Assembly: GCA_946553025.1 (NCBI GenBank)
Contig: CAMNRM010000004.1
Coordinates: 62,001 to 126,000 of the forward strand
Source of the DNA: an uncultured Clostridium sp.
GTDB lineage: Bacteria; Bacillota; Clostridia; Lachnospirales; Lachnospiraceae
Reading direction: 5' to 3'
DNA: 64,000 bases
Shown: positions 24,995 through 34,397 of the stretch, one piece after another
Numbering within the stretch: position 1 is the stretch's first letter
How the letters are laid out: each line of letters starts with the position of its first letter
Notes under the pieces: model-generated
Told to the model about the DNA's origin: nothing
The model's input: only the letters and a program-made list of their open reading frames with translations
The model's database searches: none
Position numbers and translations under genes: made by a program

Positions 24995-25870
24995 TTACAG
25001 CATATCCATAAACTGTTTTGCCGCCTGGGAAACGGGGATGTTTTCATTATAGGCGACGACAATCTGCCTGGCGGGAAGGCTTTCCTGAAGCTGTAGGATG
25101 TAAAGCTGCGGTTCCTGTTTTGGAATACAGAAATCCGGGACAAAGGCAATTCCCAGGCCAATCCGCGCAAGGTCGATTAAAAGGTCATTGCTGCTTAATT
25201 CGATTTCCGGCACAAGGTCTAGCTGGCTTTGCTGGAACAGGCGGTGGAGAAATTCGCTGGTGGTGCTTTTTCGGTCAAGCATTAAAATCGGATGCTTCTG
25301 TAACTCCTGCAGAGTGAGTTTTTTCTTTTCCAGAGGGAAATGTTCACGGTTTGCCACAAAGACGTCGTGAAATTCGTAGATCATCCGTACATTTTGAATA
25401 TTGGAAAGCCCGGAGTTGGGATAGTTGGTAACGATAAAGTCCACCTGACCGTTTTCAAGAAGTCCGGCACAGGCCAAAGAGGTCTGGTTAGTCACCTTAA
25501 TATGCACATTTGGATAGCGGAGATGAAATTCTTTTAAGTAGTTGACCAGGTAATAGCGGCAGATGGTGTCGCTGGCACCGATCCGAAGCTGTCCGCCGTT
25601 TAAGGTATTGGCCTCAAGAAGCTGGTTTTCGCCCTTGCGGATAAGGTTCATCGCCGGTTCCACATGCTTAAACAGGATTTCGCCCTCCGGGGTGAGCTGG
25701 ACGCGCTTGGTGCTGCGGATGAAAAGGGTCTGGTTCAGCTTTTTTTCCAGAACCTTGATGGACTGGCTGACGGCGGACTGGGAGATAAAAAGCTGTTTGG
25801 ATGCTTCCGAAAAGCTTAAGGTAACGGCAACATGGTAAAAGACTTTATAAAGTTCGTAATTGATGTCCAT
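24995..25870 (-). CDS. LysR-family transcriptional regulator
   Basis: The 291-residue protein has the LysR winged-helix domain at 1-60 (LYKVFYHVAVTLSFSEASKQ, LFISQSAVSQSIKVLEKKL) and a periplasmic-binding-like effector domain (about 92-290, GQLRIGASDTICRYYL). The length is standard. It converges on the helicase gene with a 10-bp gap and is divergent from the sigma-like gene, which it may control. The effector cannot be named. Confidence 0.92.
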   Translation of the reverse strand: MDINYELYKVFYHVAVTLSFSEASKQLFISQSAVSQSIKVLEKKLNQTLFIRSTKRVQLTPEGEILFKHVEPAMNLIRKGENQLLEANTLNGGQLRIGASDTICRYYLVNYLKEFHLRYPNVHIKVTNQTSLACAGLLENGQVDFIVTNYPNSGLSNIQNVRMIYEFHDVFVANREHFPLEKKKLTLQELQKHPILMLDRKSTTSEFLHRLFQQSQLDLVPEIELSSNDLLIDLARIGLGIAFVPDFCIPKQEPQLYILQLQESLPARQIVVAYNENIPVSQAAKQFMDML

Positions 25871-26004
25871 GGATTTTTGTTTCCCTTCATTTATTAGTCA
25901 TTCTTATAAGTATAAAGTTATTTTACCACTAAGGATAAAGGATTGTAAAGAGAAGTTTGTAAAATAAAAGATTATGCGGGATAACGGTGAACAATGATGT
26001 TCAA

Positions 26005-26033
26005 TTGTTGCTGTAAACATGTGAGCAGTAATG
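26005..26033. repeat. partial copy of the dispersed palindrome before the sigma-like gene
   Basis: TTGTTGCTGTAAACATGTGAGCAGTAATG keeps the right half of the 40241 element with a few changes. Next to it GAACAATGATGTTC (25989-26002) is a small inverted repeat. Both lie in the divergent LysR/sigma-like gap. Confidence 0.5.
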
Positions 26034-26061
26034 TTCAATTTTATAGATAGGAGAAAGCGGA

Positions 26062-26574
26062 ATGAACGAAACCTATTACCAGATGTATTTAGATGAATTA
26101 AGGGGGATTAAACCCTGCGATGATAAGGAGAGAGCGGACTTGCTTCCGAAGGCGGCGGCAGGAGATCAGGGGGCCAGGGACAGATTGATTGAAGGCCATT
26201 TGATTTTTGCGCTGGCCGTTGCCAAGGATTTTCGGGATAAGGGGATTTATGCCAATGATCTTGTGCAGGAAGCTAATTTAGCCCTTACGGTGGCGGTTTT
26301 AGAATACCGGGAAGGGGATTTTCTCAGCTTTGCCAGGGACAGAATGCTTAAAGCCCTCCAGGAACTTTTAGCCGAACAGGAACAGGAGGAGAAGGCCGGG
26401 GAGGAGATATTGGCCCGGATTAATGTCCTGCAGGAGGTTTCTAAAAAAATGGCTGAGGAACTTGGCAGGGAAGCGACCGTGGAAGAACTGGCACAGCGGA
26501 TGGGAACGACCAGCGAGGAAATTAAGCAGATGATGAAAACGGCGGTGGATGCGCTGAATGTGTATGGGGAGTAG
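26062..26574 (+). CDS. sigma-70-like protein with regions 2 and 3 only
   Basis: The 170-residue protein matches the sigma core. LIEGHLIFALAVAKDFRDKG, then ANDLVQEANLALTVAVLEY is region 2.1-2.2 (core binding). Region 2.3-2.4, normally aromatic-rich for melting the -10 box, is changed to FLSFARDRMLKALQELL. KKMAEELGREATVEELAQRM, then GTTSEEIKQMMKTA is region 3. Region 4, the -35 binding domain, is absent and the frame ends normally. It may be a truncated sigma used as a core-binding modulator or an evolutionary remnant; no partner is known. Confidence 0.8.
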   Translation: MNETYYQMYLDELRGIKPCDDKERADLLPKAAAGDQGARDRLIEGHLIFALAVAKDFRDKGIYANDLVQEANLALTVAVLEYREGDFLSFARDRMLKALQELLAEQEQEEKAGEEILARINVLQEVSKKMAEELGREATVEELAQRMGTTSEEIKQMMKTAVDALNVYGE

Positions 26575-26583
26575 GCAGAGAGC

Positions 26584-26793
26584 ATGAAACAGGTGGTTCA
26601 GGAATCGGTCAGGATGTTAGAAATGCTGCCGGAGAGCGAACAGGAACTTGCAAGCCAGCTTATCAAACGGCTGGTACTTGCCTGGGACCCGGATTTTACA
26701 AAGCTGACGCCAGAAGAGCAAAAGCAGCTGGAAGCGGCAGAACAGAGGATAGACAGTGGGGAATATGTGAAAGACAGTGATATTGCATGGTAA
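26584..26793 (+). CDS. small antitoxin-like protein
   Basis: The 69-residue acidic protein has LPESEQELASQLIKRLVLAW, then DPDFTKLTPEEQKQLEAAEQ and ends DSGEYVKDSDIAW. This resembles short antitoxin-like proteins of toxin-antitoxin modules; I do not recognise a named family with certainty. It starts nine bases after the sigma-like gene, and no toxin gene follows. It is either an orphan antitoxin or a partner of the sigma-like protein. Confidence 0.6.
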   Translation: MKQVVQESVRMLEMLPESEQELASQLIKRLVLAWDPDFTKLTPEEQKQLEAAEQRIDSGEYVKDSDIAW

Positions 26794-26800
26794 GGAAAAA

Positions 26801-26836
26801 GCGGTTGCAGGCTGAAAAGGCAGGCAGCCGCCTTAT
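26801..26836 (+). terminator. possible terminator after the antitoxin-like gene
   Basis: GCGGTTGC at 26801-26808 pairs with GCAGCCGC at 26824-26831, with a short CTTATTT tail. The stretch from here to 27014 holds no gene I can support; base composition turns AT-rich toward the restriction island. Confidence 0.45.
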
Positions 26837-27014
26837 TTCTGGGGCGTGTCCGTTTCGGTCATATATTGTTACTAACTATATAGTACCAACTCGCCTTTGT
26901 CGATGGGATTTTTGCTCACTAGCCTAGTTTAACATACGGTCAGCGCAGCAAGTGCGCATACCTATGTGAAGTAACTGAATCATACTTATTTTAATAATTT
27001 TTTATAAAAAGGAA

Positions 27015-27043
27015 TTGTCTAAGAGCCAAGTTTCAAATATAAT
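27015..27043 (+). promoter_or_regulatory. sigma-A promoter before the restriction island
   Basis: TTGTCT at 27015-27020, a 17-bp spacer and TATAAT at 27038-27043 could drive the decayed gene and hsdR-hsdM-hsdS. Confidence 0.65.
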
Positions 27044-27086
27044 AGACATAAAAATATTTATAAGGGTTTTGAAGTATATGTATTCC

Positions 27087-27317
27087 TGTTAGATTAAGCT
27101 GCCAGATGGCACAAAATATATTCCACTCTCTCAAGCAGATATGGCTCCCTTGAATGGTGTAATCAGTATAACTATGAATAAGGTTTTCAAATAGCTAAGA
27201 GATGATAATTTATTGCTTTCAATTGAGGGAAAAAGAGGAAAGTATGAACTTACGGAAAAGGCAATTATTATAAAAGATATGGAAAAATTAGAAGATAAGA
27301 TTGGAGAGATAGAATAG
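27087..27317 (+). pseudogene. decayed winged-helix-like gene before hsdR
   Basis: A frame reads IKLPDGTKYIPLSQADMAPL, then NGVISITMNKVFK, an in-frame TAG at 27192-27194, then LRDDNLLLSIEGKRGKYELT, then EKAIIIKDMEKLEDKIGEIE and a stop at 27315-27317. The LLLSIEGKRGKYELT segment fits the wing of a winged-helix protein. The frame abuts the hsdR ATG, as if once co-translated. The internal stop and missing N-terminus mark it as decayed, or as a fragment expressed from a later start. Confidence 0.5.
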
Positions 27318-30300
27318 ATGGCAGTATTTAATGAAGATACCAGAGTGAAAATTCCAGCCACGATTCAATTTCTAAGACTGGATTATAATTATCAGTCACT
27401 CAAAGCAGATGATATTGATTTAGATTTCAATACAAAGATTTTTGTAAGTAGGTTTAAGCCTGCGCTTGAGATAATCAACGGCAGGAAATTTACCTATGAT
27501 GAGATTAAGAGCATTATTACAGATATTCATAATCTCCTAAAAAATAACGACTTAGGCAAAGAGTTCTATCATTGGCTTATTGATCCCAAAGATAAAGTAA
27601 AACTTATAGATTTTGAAGATATTTCTAAAAATGATTTTGCAGTTGTGGATGAATTTCCGTTTAGTGTGGTAGAGGGTACGGAGGAAGGCTCTTTCCGACC
27701 AGACATAAATATTCTTATTAATGGGATGCCTCTGGCGTTTCTGGAGGTAAAGAAGCCTAATAATGATGGTGGAATACAGAAAGAATTTGACAGAATGATA
27801 AACAAGAGATTGCAGAATCTAGATTACAGGAAGTTCTTCAATCTTATTCAGTTCGTTTCTTTTTCAAATAATATGGAATACGAAGAAGATGATGATGCGG
27901 AAGATGTAAAGGCTGGATCATTTTATACTACGCCAAATGGAAAGAATACTAGCTTTTCATTTTTCAGGGAAGATGATGAGCAGTATCACATCTTTTATCC
28001 ATATAAAAATATTGGCATAGATACGATCAAGTACGTAATGAAAGACTGTGGTTATAATTCAGCCGAAACAGATACGCCAGAATTTGTTGAGAACTTAAAA
28101 GAAACAACTCCTTGTAATCGTTTTGTAACTTCCGTATTTGATAAAGAAAGATTTTTATATTTCCTGCAGTATGGGATTATGTTTATAAGCGGTCAGATTC
28201 CAGAGAAGCATATTATGCGCTACCCTCAGTTTTTTGCTACCAGAAAAATCATTGAAAGATTAGAATCTGGCGGTAAGGGTGGTATTATCTGGCATACACA
28301 AGGCTCTGGAAAAACAGCGATAGCAGCCTTTTCTAATCGCGTTATCAGAGATTATTATGCAAAGAAAGAGATCAGCACAAGATTTTTCTTTGTGGTGGAC
28401 AGGCTTGATCTGCTTACACAAGCAAGTATTGAGTTTACGAATAGAGGGCTGAATACAATTCATTGTGAGAATAAGACAGCTTTTAGCAAAGAACTGAATA
28501 AGACTCTTTCAACAGATGTCGGCAGTAAGGCTATTGGTGAAATTTGTGTGGTAAATATACAGAAGTTTGAAGGTAAAATGCCAGAAGCAAAAAACGATTA
28601 TAATGCAAAAGTGCAACGTATCTTTTTTGTTGATGAAGCACATAGAAGTTATTCATCCACAGGAGAATTTTTCAAAAACCTTATGACCTGTGACTTGGAT
28701 GCTGTTTATATTGCGCTTACTGGTACGCCCTTACTTTCTAAGAAAGAGCGTTCTAATTTGAAATTTGGTGATTATATCCACAAATATTTTTATGATAAGT
28801 CAATAGCTGATGGATATACGCTAAGAATCAAAAAGGAGAACATTGATACAGTAGCAAAATCAGAAATCAAAAAGAATCTGGAAATAGAGGATAAGCAGCT
28901 TGAAGATAAAGATGTTTATGAATCGGATGCTTATGTAAAGTGTTTAGGAGAGTTTATTGAAAGAGATTTTATCAATTTCAGGCTCCAGAATGCAGATACA
29001 TCTATTGGCGGTATGATTGTATGTAGAACGAATCCACAGGCGAAAAAGGTTCACCAGTGGTTTAAGGATAATTCCAAGCTAAATACCGGACTTGTCATCA
29101 CAGATACAGATGATCCGAAGCAGAAGAAATTAAATCATAATAATCAGGTGGATTTTAGAGAAACGCTTGCTCCTGATATTCTGGTGGTGAATTTTATGCT
29201 TACCACAGGCTATGATGTAAAGCGTCTTAAAAAGATGTATCTTCTTAGAGGTCCACATGCACAGTCACTTTTGCAGACGATATCAAGAGTAAACAGACCT
29301 TATAAATCTCCGAATGGAAAGATTTATAAGTATGGCTATATTGTTGATTTTGTGGATATAGAACAGGAGTATGATAAGACAATAGAAGCCTACATAAAGG
29401 AGCTTGAAGCAGACCTTAATGAAAACGGAGAAAATGAAGGCTCTCTTTCTGGCCTGGTTGTTGATAAAGAGGACATCAACAGAAAATATCATAAGTATGT
29501 GGATGAACTGGAAGATATTATTTCTACGGATAATCTGGAGCGTTTTTCAAAGCAGCTTACTTTTTACAACAAAGAAACGCTGCTCAAAATCAGGAGGCTT
29601 TTAAATGGTATCAAAGAGTGTCAGACAGAATTTATTCTTTCAAGGGCTATGGATTATGCAGCGCAGATTGATTCTGACAAGAACAAGAAACTTCTGAAAT
29701 TAACACAGGAGAGAATTGATTTTATAAATCTTTCCCAAAATACGGTTGATATGATGGATGTTATCTCAAATGATGAAGTAGTTGAAATTCTTTATGAGTT
29801 TATAAAAGTAAAGATTATCATTATGGATCTCGGACAAATGACACAGGATAATCCTAAGTTCCAGAGGTTTTCAAAGGTTGTCAGGGATATTCAAAATGAG
29901 ATAAAGAAGAATAAAAACAAAAGCGATATTAAAATCAGAAAACTGGATGAGCTTTTACAGAAGATTTTTAATGATTTATCTATTTCCGATTTGAATGATT
30001 TGGATTCTATTACTGATGAACTTTTAGAAGCACTTGAAAGAGCAAGAAATATCAACTATGAAAATGAAAGATTGTCAAAAATTTACGGCGGTAATTATGC
30101 TTTTGTAAAAACATATCAGGATGCTATAGAAAAATATCCAGCCGATAAGTCAGAGATAGAAAGAACATTGGTCATTATTTATGAAGCGATAAAGGATGCC
30201 TTAGACAAAGAAATTGTGACCATTCAGGGAAGAAAGAATTTTGCCAATTCCATAAAATCAAAGGCAACGAATATTCTTCTGAAAGAAAAGTTACACGGAA

Positions 30301-30365
30301 AAATCAAAGGTTTCTATACACAGCTATTAAATGACCTTTATACGAATATACAGATGTTTAAATAG
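27318..30365 (+). CDS. hsdR: type I restriction enzyme R subunit
   Basis: The 1015-residue subunit translocates and cleaves unmethylated DNA. An N-terminal PD-(D/E)XK nuclease is seen in SFRPDINILINGMPLAFLEV followed by KKP. The SF2 motor has Walker A HTQGSGKTAIAAF and DEAH in FFVDEAHRSYS, with TGTPL and QTISRVNRPY motifs further on. The C-terminal helical part binds the methylase. Codon use and AT content differ from flanking core genes, so the island was probably acquired. It is first in an R-M-S operon. Confidence 0.95.
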   Translation: MAVFNEDTRVKIPATIQFLRLDYNYQSLKADDIDLDFNTKIFVSRFKPALEIINGRKFTYDEIKSIITDIHNLLKNNDLGKEFYHWLIDPKDKVKLIDFEDISKNDFAVVDEFPFSVVEGTEEGSFRPDINILINGMPLAFLEVKKPNNDGGIQKEFDRMINKRLQNLDYRKFFNLIQFVSFSNNMEYEEDDDAEDVKAGSFYTTPNGKNTSFSFFREDDEQYHIFYPYKNIGIDTIKYVMKDCGYNSAETDTPEFVENLKETTPCNRFVTSVFDKERFLYFLQYGIMFISGQIPEKHIMRYPQFFATRKIIERLESGGKGGIIWHTQGSGKTAIAAFSNRVIRDYYAKKEISTRFFFVVDRLDLLTQASIEFTNRGLNTIHCENKTAFSKELNKTLSTDVGSKAIGEICVVNIQKFEGKMPEAKNDYNAKVQRIFFVDEAHRSYSSTGEFFKNLMTCDLDAVYIALTGTPLLSKKERSNLKFGDYIHKYFYDKSIADGYTLRIKKENIDTVAKSEIKKNLEIEDKQLEDKDVYESDAYVKCLGEFIERDFINFRLQNADTSIGGMIVCRTNPQAKKVHQWFKDNSKLNTGLVITDTDDPKQKKLNHNNQVDFRETLAPDILVVNFMLTTGYDVKRLKKMYLLRGPHAQSLLQTISRVNRPYKSPNGKIYKYGYIVDFVDIEQEYDKTIEAYIKELEADLNENGENEGSLSGLVVDKEDINRKYHKYVDELEDIISTDNLERFSKQLTFYNKETLLKIRRLLNGIKECQTEFILSRAMDYAAQIDSDKNKKLLKLTQERIDFINLSQNTVDMMDVISNDEVVEILYEFIKVKIIIMDLGQMTQDNPKFQRFSKVVRDIQNEIKKNKNKSDIKIRKLDELLQKIFNDLSISDLNDLDSITDELLEALERARNINYENERLSKIYGGNYAFVKTYQDAIEKYPADKSEIERTLVIIYEAIKDALDKEIVTIQGRKNFANSIKSKATNILLKEKLHGKIKGFYTQLLNDLYTNIQMFK

Positions 30366-30376
30366 GAGGATTTACA

Positions 30377-32056
30377 ATGCCAGATATTTTTACATTAGAG
30401 AACAAAATTAAGCAGATGATTGATGAAATGAAAGGGCTCTGTCAGACGAATGGATTGTCTAATCAGGCGAGCGAAGAAGTTGTTATTACTTCTGTATTCC
30501 TTTATAAATTCCTGAATGATAAATTTATGGCGAATATGAAAGATTTTGCAAAAGAAATGGATATGGATACAGGAGAAGTATTGCAAGATGAAGATATGTT
30601 TGCAGGTTTTTATGACTCATATCCGCAGGATGTGGCTTTTAGGTACGAAGATACGATAGAGTGCCTTATTAATAAAGTGGGGAATAACGATTTTTACAAA
30701 CTATTTGATGATGCACTGGAGAGAATTTCTGATTATCCAGAGAATGAAGAATTTAGCATTGATACAGCAGATGGAGGAAGAAAGCCGTTGTTTACCAGAA
30801 TTACAGAAAATGTAGAAGCATCCAAGAGAAATAATTTTGCTAAAAACATTTTTGGAATCATCAGTCAGGATAAATTTGATTTTGGAGAAGCATTTAAGAA
30901 TAATTTTGACTTTTACAGTGCAATCTTTGAGTATCTGATTAAGGACTATAATGTTGCCAGCGGCGTATATGCAGAGTATTTTACGCCGCAGGCCATTTCT
31001 GCTATTATTGCAAAAATTTTGGTGGAGATGTCACCCGTAGAAGATAAGATATATGATGTATACGACCCGTCAGCAGGTTCTGGCTCACTGGTGTTGCATC
31101 TTGCAAATGCTTTGGGAAAGGGGAGTTTTGGAGATAAAGCACAGGTTTACACACAGGATATCTCAGGCAAGTCATCAAGATTCCTAAGGACAAATATGTT
31201 GCTTAATGGGCTTACCAACAGCCTGGACAACATTATTGAGGGAGATACGCTTGAAACACCAGCACACTATAAAGTGGCACATGATCCAAGTTCAGGAGTA
31301 AAGCAGTTTGATTATATTACATCAAATCCTCCATTTAAAATGGATTTTTCATCTACTCGAAACACCATTGAACAGAAATGGGAGGATTCCGAAGTAAGGG
31401 ATGGGATTAAAAGATTCTTTGCAGGAATACCCAAAATACCGAATAAGAAGAAAGAATCAATGGGAGTATATTTGTGTTTTATTCAGCATATTCTGTGGAG
31501 CTTAAAGGAGGATGGAAAGGCAGCAATAGTAGTGCCGACAGGCTTTATCACGGCGCAGTCAGGCATTGAAAAGACAGTACGCCAGACTATCGTAGATAAG
31601 CACTGGCTAAAGGGCGTAATTTCTATGCCTTCAAATATCTTTGCAAATACAGGAACGAATGTATCCGTTCTCTTTATTGATAAATCTAATAAAGAGGGAA
31701 ATATTATGTTGATTGATGCATCTAAGCTAGGTGAAAAGAGGAAAGAGGGAAAGAACCAAAAGACAGTTTTGCGTTCTGATGAGGTAAAGAAGATAGAAGA
31801 TACCTTTATTAATCAGGATGTGGTGGAGGATTTTAGTGTTTGCGTTACCTATGAGCAGATAGCGGAGAAGAATTATTCTTTATCTGCGGGGCAATATTTT
31901 GAGGTGAAAATAGAGTTTGTGGAGTTATCACAGGAAGAGTTTGAAAAAAGAATGTTGGCATATTCCTCAAGACTTGAAGAGTTATTTACAGAGGGGAAAT
32001 CTCTGGAAGATGAGATAAAGCAGAGGTTGGGGGAGTTGAAGTATGAAGAAGATTAA
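30377..32056 (+). CDS. hsdM: type I restriction-modification N6-adenine methylase
   Basis: The 559-residue M subunit methylates adenine in the host recognition site using SAM. Motif I is DPSAGSGSLVLHL and motif IV, the catalytic NPPF, is in YITSNPPFKMDF. The N-terminal helical domain (1-150) and the C-terminal part needed for HsdS contact are present. It starts 11 bp after hsdR with AGGAGG and overlaps hsdS by 14 bp. Confidence 0.95.
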   Translation: MPDIFTLENKIKQMIDEMKGLCQTNGLSNQASEEVVITSVFLYKFLNDKFMANMKDFAKEMDMDTGEVLQDEDMFAGFYDSYPQDVAFRYEDTIECLINKVGNNDFYKLFDDALERISDYPENEEFSIDTADGGRKPLFTRITENVEASKRNNFAKNIFGIISQDKFDFGEAFKNNFDFYSAIFEYLIKDYNVASGVYAEYFTPQAISAIIAKILVEMSPVEDKIYDVYDPSAGSGSLVLHLANALGKGSFGDKAQVYTQDISGKSSRFLRTNMLLNGLTNSLDNIIEGDTLETPAHYKVAHDPSSGVKQFDYITSNPPFKMDFSSTRNTIEQKWEDSEVRDGIKRFFAGIPKIPNKKKESMGVYLCFIQHILWSLKEDGKAAIVVPTGFITAQSGIEKTVRQTIVDKHWLKGVISMPSNIFANTGTNVSVLFIDKSNKEGNIMLIDASKLGEKRKEGKNQKTVLRSDEVKKIEDTFINQDVVEDFSVCVTYEQIAEKNYSLSAGQYFEVKIEFVELSQEEFEKRMLAYSSRLEELFTEGKSLEDEIKQRLGELKYEED

Positions 32057-33296
32057 GCTTGGAGATATATTAGATGTCAAGCGTGGCGCAAGTTTATCAG
32101 GGAAATTTTATGCAGACCAAGGAGAGCGGATACGATTAACATTAGGGAATTTTAACTATCCATCAGGAGGATTCAAGGAGAATACTTCAAAAACAAACAT
32201 ATTTTTTGTCGGCGAAGTTAAGCAGGAGTTTATTTTGAAAAAGGGGGATATAATAACTCCTTTGACAGAACAAGTTTCCGGGTTGTTGGGAGAAACTGCG
32301 AGAATACCAGAGAATAATAAATATATACAAAGCGGTGATATTGGTTTGGTAATACCAGATGAGAACTTAGTAGATAATTCGTTTGTTTATTATTTGATAT
32401 CGTCACCTATTGTAAAGAAGCAATTAGATGCTGCTGCACAGCAAACAAAAATAAGGCATACATCACCTGAGAAAATTAAGGATTGTGAGGTGTGGTTGCC
32501 AGATATAAGACATCAGAAATTTACAGGCGAATTGTTAGATGTGATTAATGAAAAAATTAAAAATAATAACAAAATCATTGCAGAACTAGAATCAATGGCA
32601 AAAACAATTTATGATTATTGGTTTTTACAGTTTGAATTTCCGAATGAAGATGGAAAACCTTATAAATCTTCTGGTGGGAAAATGGTTTGGAATAAGGAGT
32701 TAAAGAAAGAAATTCCTGTGGGATGGAAGGTAGGAAATCTATATGAGATTACTGAATTTATTAATGGATTGGCTTGTCAAAAATTTAGACCAGTAGATTA
32801 TAATAAAAAAATTCCAGTCATTAAAATTAAGGAAATGCATGAAGGAATAAGTGAAAGTACAGAGTATGTAAGGGAAGATATACCAGAAAAAAATATTGTT
32901 AGTGATGGTGATATTTTGTTTTCTTGGTCTGCAACCTTAGAAACTATGATTTGGGCTGGAGGGAAAGGGGGATTAAATCAACATATATTTAAAGTTATTC
33001 CGAAAGAATATGCAAAATATTATGTGTATATGCAGTTGTCGGCTTATATTATTAATTTTGTACATATGGCAGAAGCAAGAAAAACAACTATGGGCCATAT
33101 TACAACAGAACATTTAATACAGAGTAGAATTGCAATCCCTCCTAAAAAAATAACATATATATATGAAGAAAAAACACAAGGAATTTTCAATAAAATAATA
33201 TGTAATAGCAGACAAAACAGGGAACTTATTTTACTAAGAAACTTCCTTTTACCCCTATTAATGAATGAACAGATTAGATTTAAAGAGCGAATGTAG
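32043..33296 (+). CDS. hsdS: type I restriction-modification specificity subunit
   Basis: The 417-residue protein holds two target-recognition domains separated by conserved helical spacers. TRD1 runs about 1-150 and ends in the spacer ELLDVINEKIKNNNKIIAEL (about 165-185). TRD2 runs about 220-360, with the second spacer toward the C-terminus (FNKIICNSRQNRELILLRNF). These define a bipartite target whose sequence cannot be read here. Base composition is very AT-rich, like hsdR and hsdM. Confidence 0.92.
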   Translation: MKKIKLGDILDVKRGASLSGKFYADQGERIRLTLGNFNYPSGGFKENTSKTNIFFVGEVKQEFILKKGDIITPLTEQVSGLLGETARIPENNKYIQSGDIGLVIPDENLVDNSFVYYLISSPIVKKQLDAAAQQTKIRHTSPEKIKDCEVWLPDIRHQKFTGELLDVINEKIKNNNKIIAELESMAKTIYDYWFLQFEFPNEDGKPYKSSGGKMVWNKELKKEIPVGWKVGNLYEITEFINGLACQKFRPVDYNKKIPVIKIKEMHEGISESTEYVREDIPEKNIVSDGDILFSWSATLETMIWAGGKGGLNQHIFKVIPKEYAKYYVYMQLSAYIINFVHMAEARKTTMGHITTEHLIQSRIAIPPKKITYIYEEKTQGIFNKIICNSRQNRELILLRNFLLPLLMNEQIRFKERM

Positions 33297-33309
33297 GGAG
33301 TGAAGAATA

Positions 33310-33514
33310 GTGTACACGAAGATAGTAGAAACTGGATACTGTTATCCGATTTCGATAGATATAAATAATCCCAATAGCAATACCGACAAAAAGTATATTT
33401 GATGATACAGAAGCTCTTCTCAGATATTTAGATTATTTTCGAACGAATAAGGAAAACTCAACGGTTCCGTGTTTTGTTTATATAAGAACAACATGGAAGA
33501 ATATTGCTCCATAA
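33310..33514 (+). pseudogene. frameshifted remnant after hsdS
   Basis: GTG 33310 reads YTKIVETGYCYPISIDINNP and then NSNTDKKYI before a stop. Shifting by one base near 33400 restores a frame, FDDTEALLRYLDYFRTNKEN and then STVPCFVYIRTTWKNIAP, to the stop at 33512-33514. The joined product would be about 65 residues. I do not recognise the family. It lies between the restriction operon and the toxin-antitoxin promoter in DNA of similar AT-rich style. Confidence 0.4.
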
Positions 33515-33576
33515 ACTATACTCGTAAAAAGAATTAAACTTTCATGTAAATCCTACCCCGCATGTAATACATACGC

Positions 33577-33605
33577 TTGCTTCCAGCATACAATAGTGCT
33601 ATAAT
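33577..33605 (+). promoter_or_regulatory. sigma-A promoter of the toxin-antitoxin pair
   Basis: TTGCTT at 33577-33582, a 17-bp spacer and TATAAT at 33600-33605 lie 33 bp before the antitoxin ATG. Confidence 0.75.
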
Positions 33606-33638
33606 AATTACAACCCGAATACGAAAGGAGAGATACCT

Positions 33639-33908
33639 ATGGCATTAGCAACCTTAACCGCAAGGGTAGACGAAAAAGACAAGGCCAGCTTTGATGCCTT
33701 CTGTTCTAATGTAGGTCTTAATACTTCTACCGCAATCAATCTTTTTGTGAAAGCAGTTTTACGCGAAAACCGCATCCCGTTTGAGATATCCCAGACTACC
33801 GACCCATTCTTCTCCGAGAAAAACATGGCCTATGTGCAGAAATCTGTCCAGGAACTAAGAGCTGGGAAAGGCACCGCCCATGAACTGATTGAGGTGGATG
33901 ATGAGTGA
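33639..33908 (+). CDS. RelB/DinJ-family antitoxin
   Basis: The 89-residue protein has the ribbon-helix-helix N-terminus of RelB/DinJ: TARVDEKDKASFDAFCSNVG, then LNTSTAINLFVKAVLRENRIPFE. The C-terminal part (SVQELRAGKG and on) probably wraps the toxin. It neutralises the toxin and represses the shared promoter in this family. It overlaps the toxin gene by eight bases. Confidence 0.93.
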   Translation: MALATLTARVDEKDKASFDAFCSNVGLNTSTAINLFVKAVLRENRIPFEISQTTDPFFSEKNMAYVQKSVQELRAGKGTAHELIEVDDE

Positions 33909-34170
33909 AAAAATATGGTCGGACGATGCCTGGGAGGATTACCTTTATTGGCAGGCGCAGGATAAAAAAATACTAAAGCGGATCAACCAGCTTATTCAGG
34001 ATATCGAGCGGAATGGCTGCATGAAAGGGATCGGAAAGCCCGAACCCCTCTCCGGTGACCTGCAGGGCGAATACAGCCGCCGCATCAACGAGAAAGACCG
34101 CCTCGTCTATCACATGGAAAACGGGCGGCTCTACATCGCCCACTGCAGAGGCCACTATGGAGATAAATAA
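33901..34170 (+). CDS. Txe/YoeB-family mRNA interferase toxin
   Basis: The 89-residue protein matches YoeB. IWSDDAWEDYLYWQAQDKK opens it, GKPEPLSGDLQGEYSRRIN carries the catalytic-side Glu and Arg, and AHCRGHYGDK ends it with the His/Tyr pair. It should cleave ribosome-bound mRNA when free of antitoxin. ATG 33901 is chosen; ATG 33898 adds one Met. RelB with YoeB is a mixed but common pairing. Confidence 0.93.
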   Translation: MSEKIWSDDAWEDYLYWQAQDKKILKRINQLIQDIERNGCMKGIGKPEPLSGDLQGEYSRRINEKDRLVYHMENGRLYIAHCRGHYGDK

Positions 34171-34271
34171 CCCAACCTAATCGTAAGCAAATCCAGATCC
34201 CGGATAGAATGCCCCAACTGTATGCACTGGAGTAGAAACGGCGGCTTTTTCGACCGTTTACCCCATGTCCT

Positions 34272-34298
34272 GTATTTATAATATAATCTTATAAATAC
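34272..34298. repeat. AT-rich perfect inverted repeat before purL
   Basis: GTATTTATAA at 34272-34281 is the exact inverse of TTATAAATAC at 34289-34298, with a 7-nt loop. It could be an operator or a weak hairpin. Confidence 0.55.
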
Positions 34299-34345
34299 TA
34301 TAAATGTTATTAATTTTACTAATTTATTATAGCTGTGATAGAATT

Positions 34346-34380
34346 AGGGCAGATAACCGGAAACCGGCTCTGCCTTTTTT
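34346..34380 (+). terminator. terminator or attenuator in the purL upstream region
   Basis: GGCAGA at 34348-34353 pairs with TCTGCC at 34369-34374, with an inner CCGG/CCGG stem (34357-34367), then six T at 34375-34380. It lies 176 bp after the toxin gene and 108 bp before purL, so it either ends the toxin operon or acts as a leader attenuator. Confidence 0.75.
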
Positions 34381-34397
34381 GTGTACCAAAGTATATA

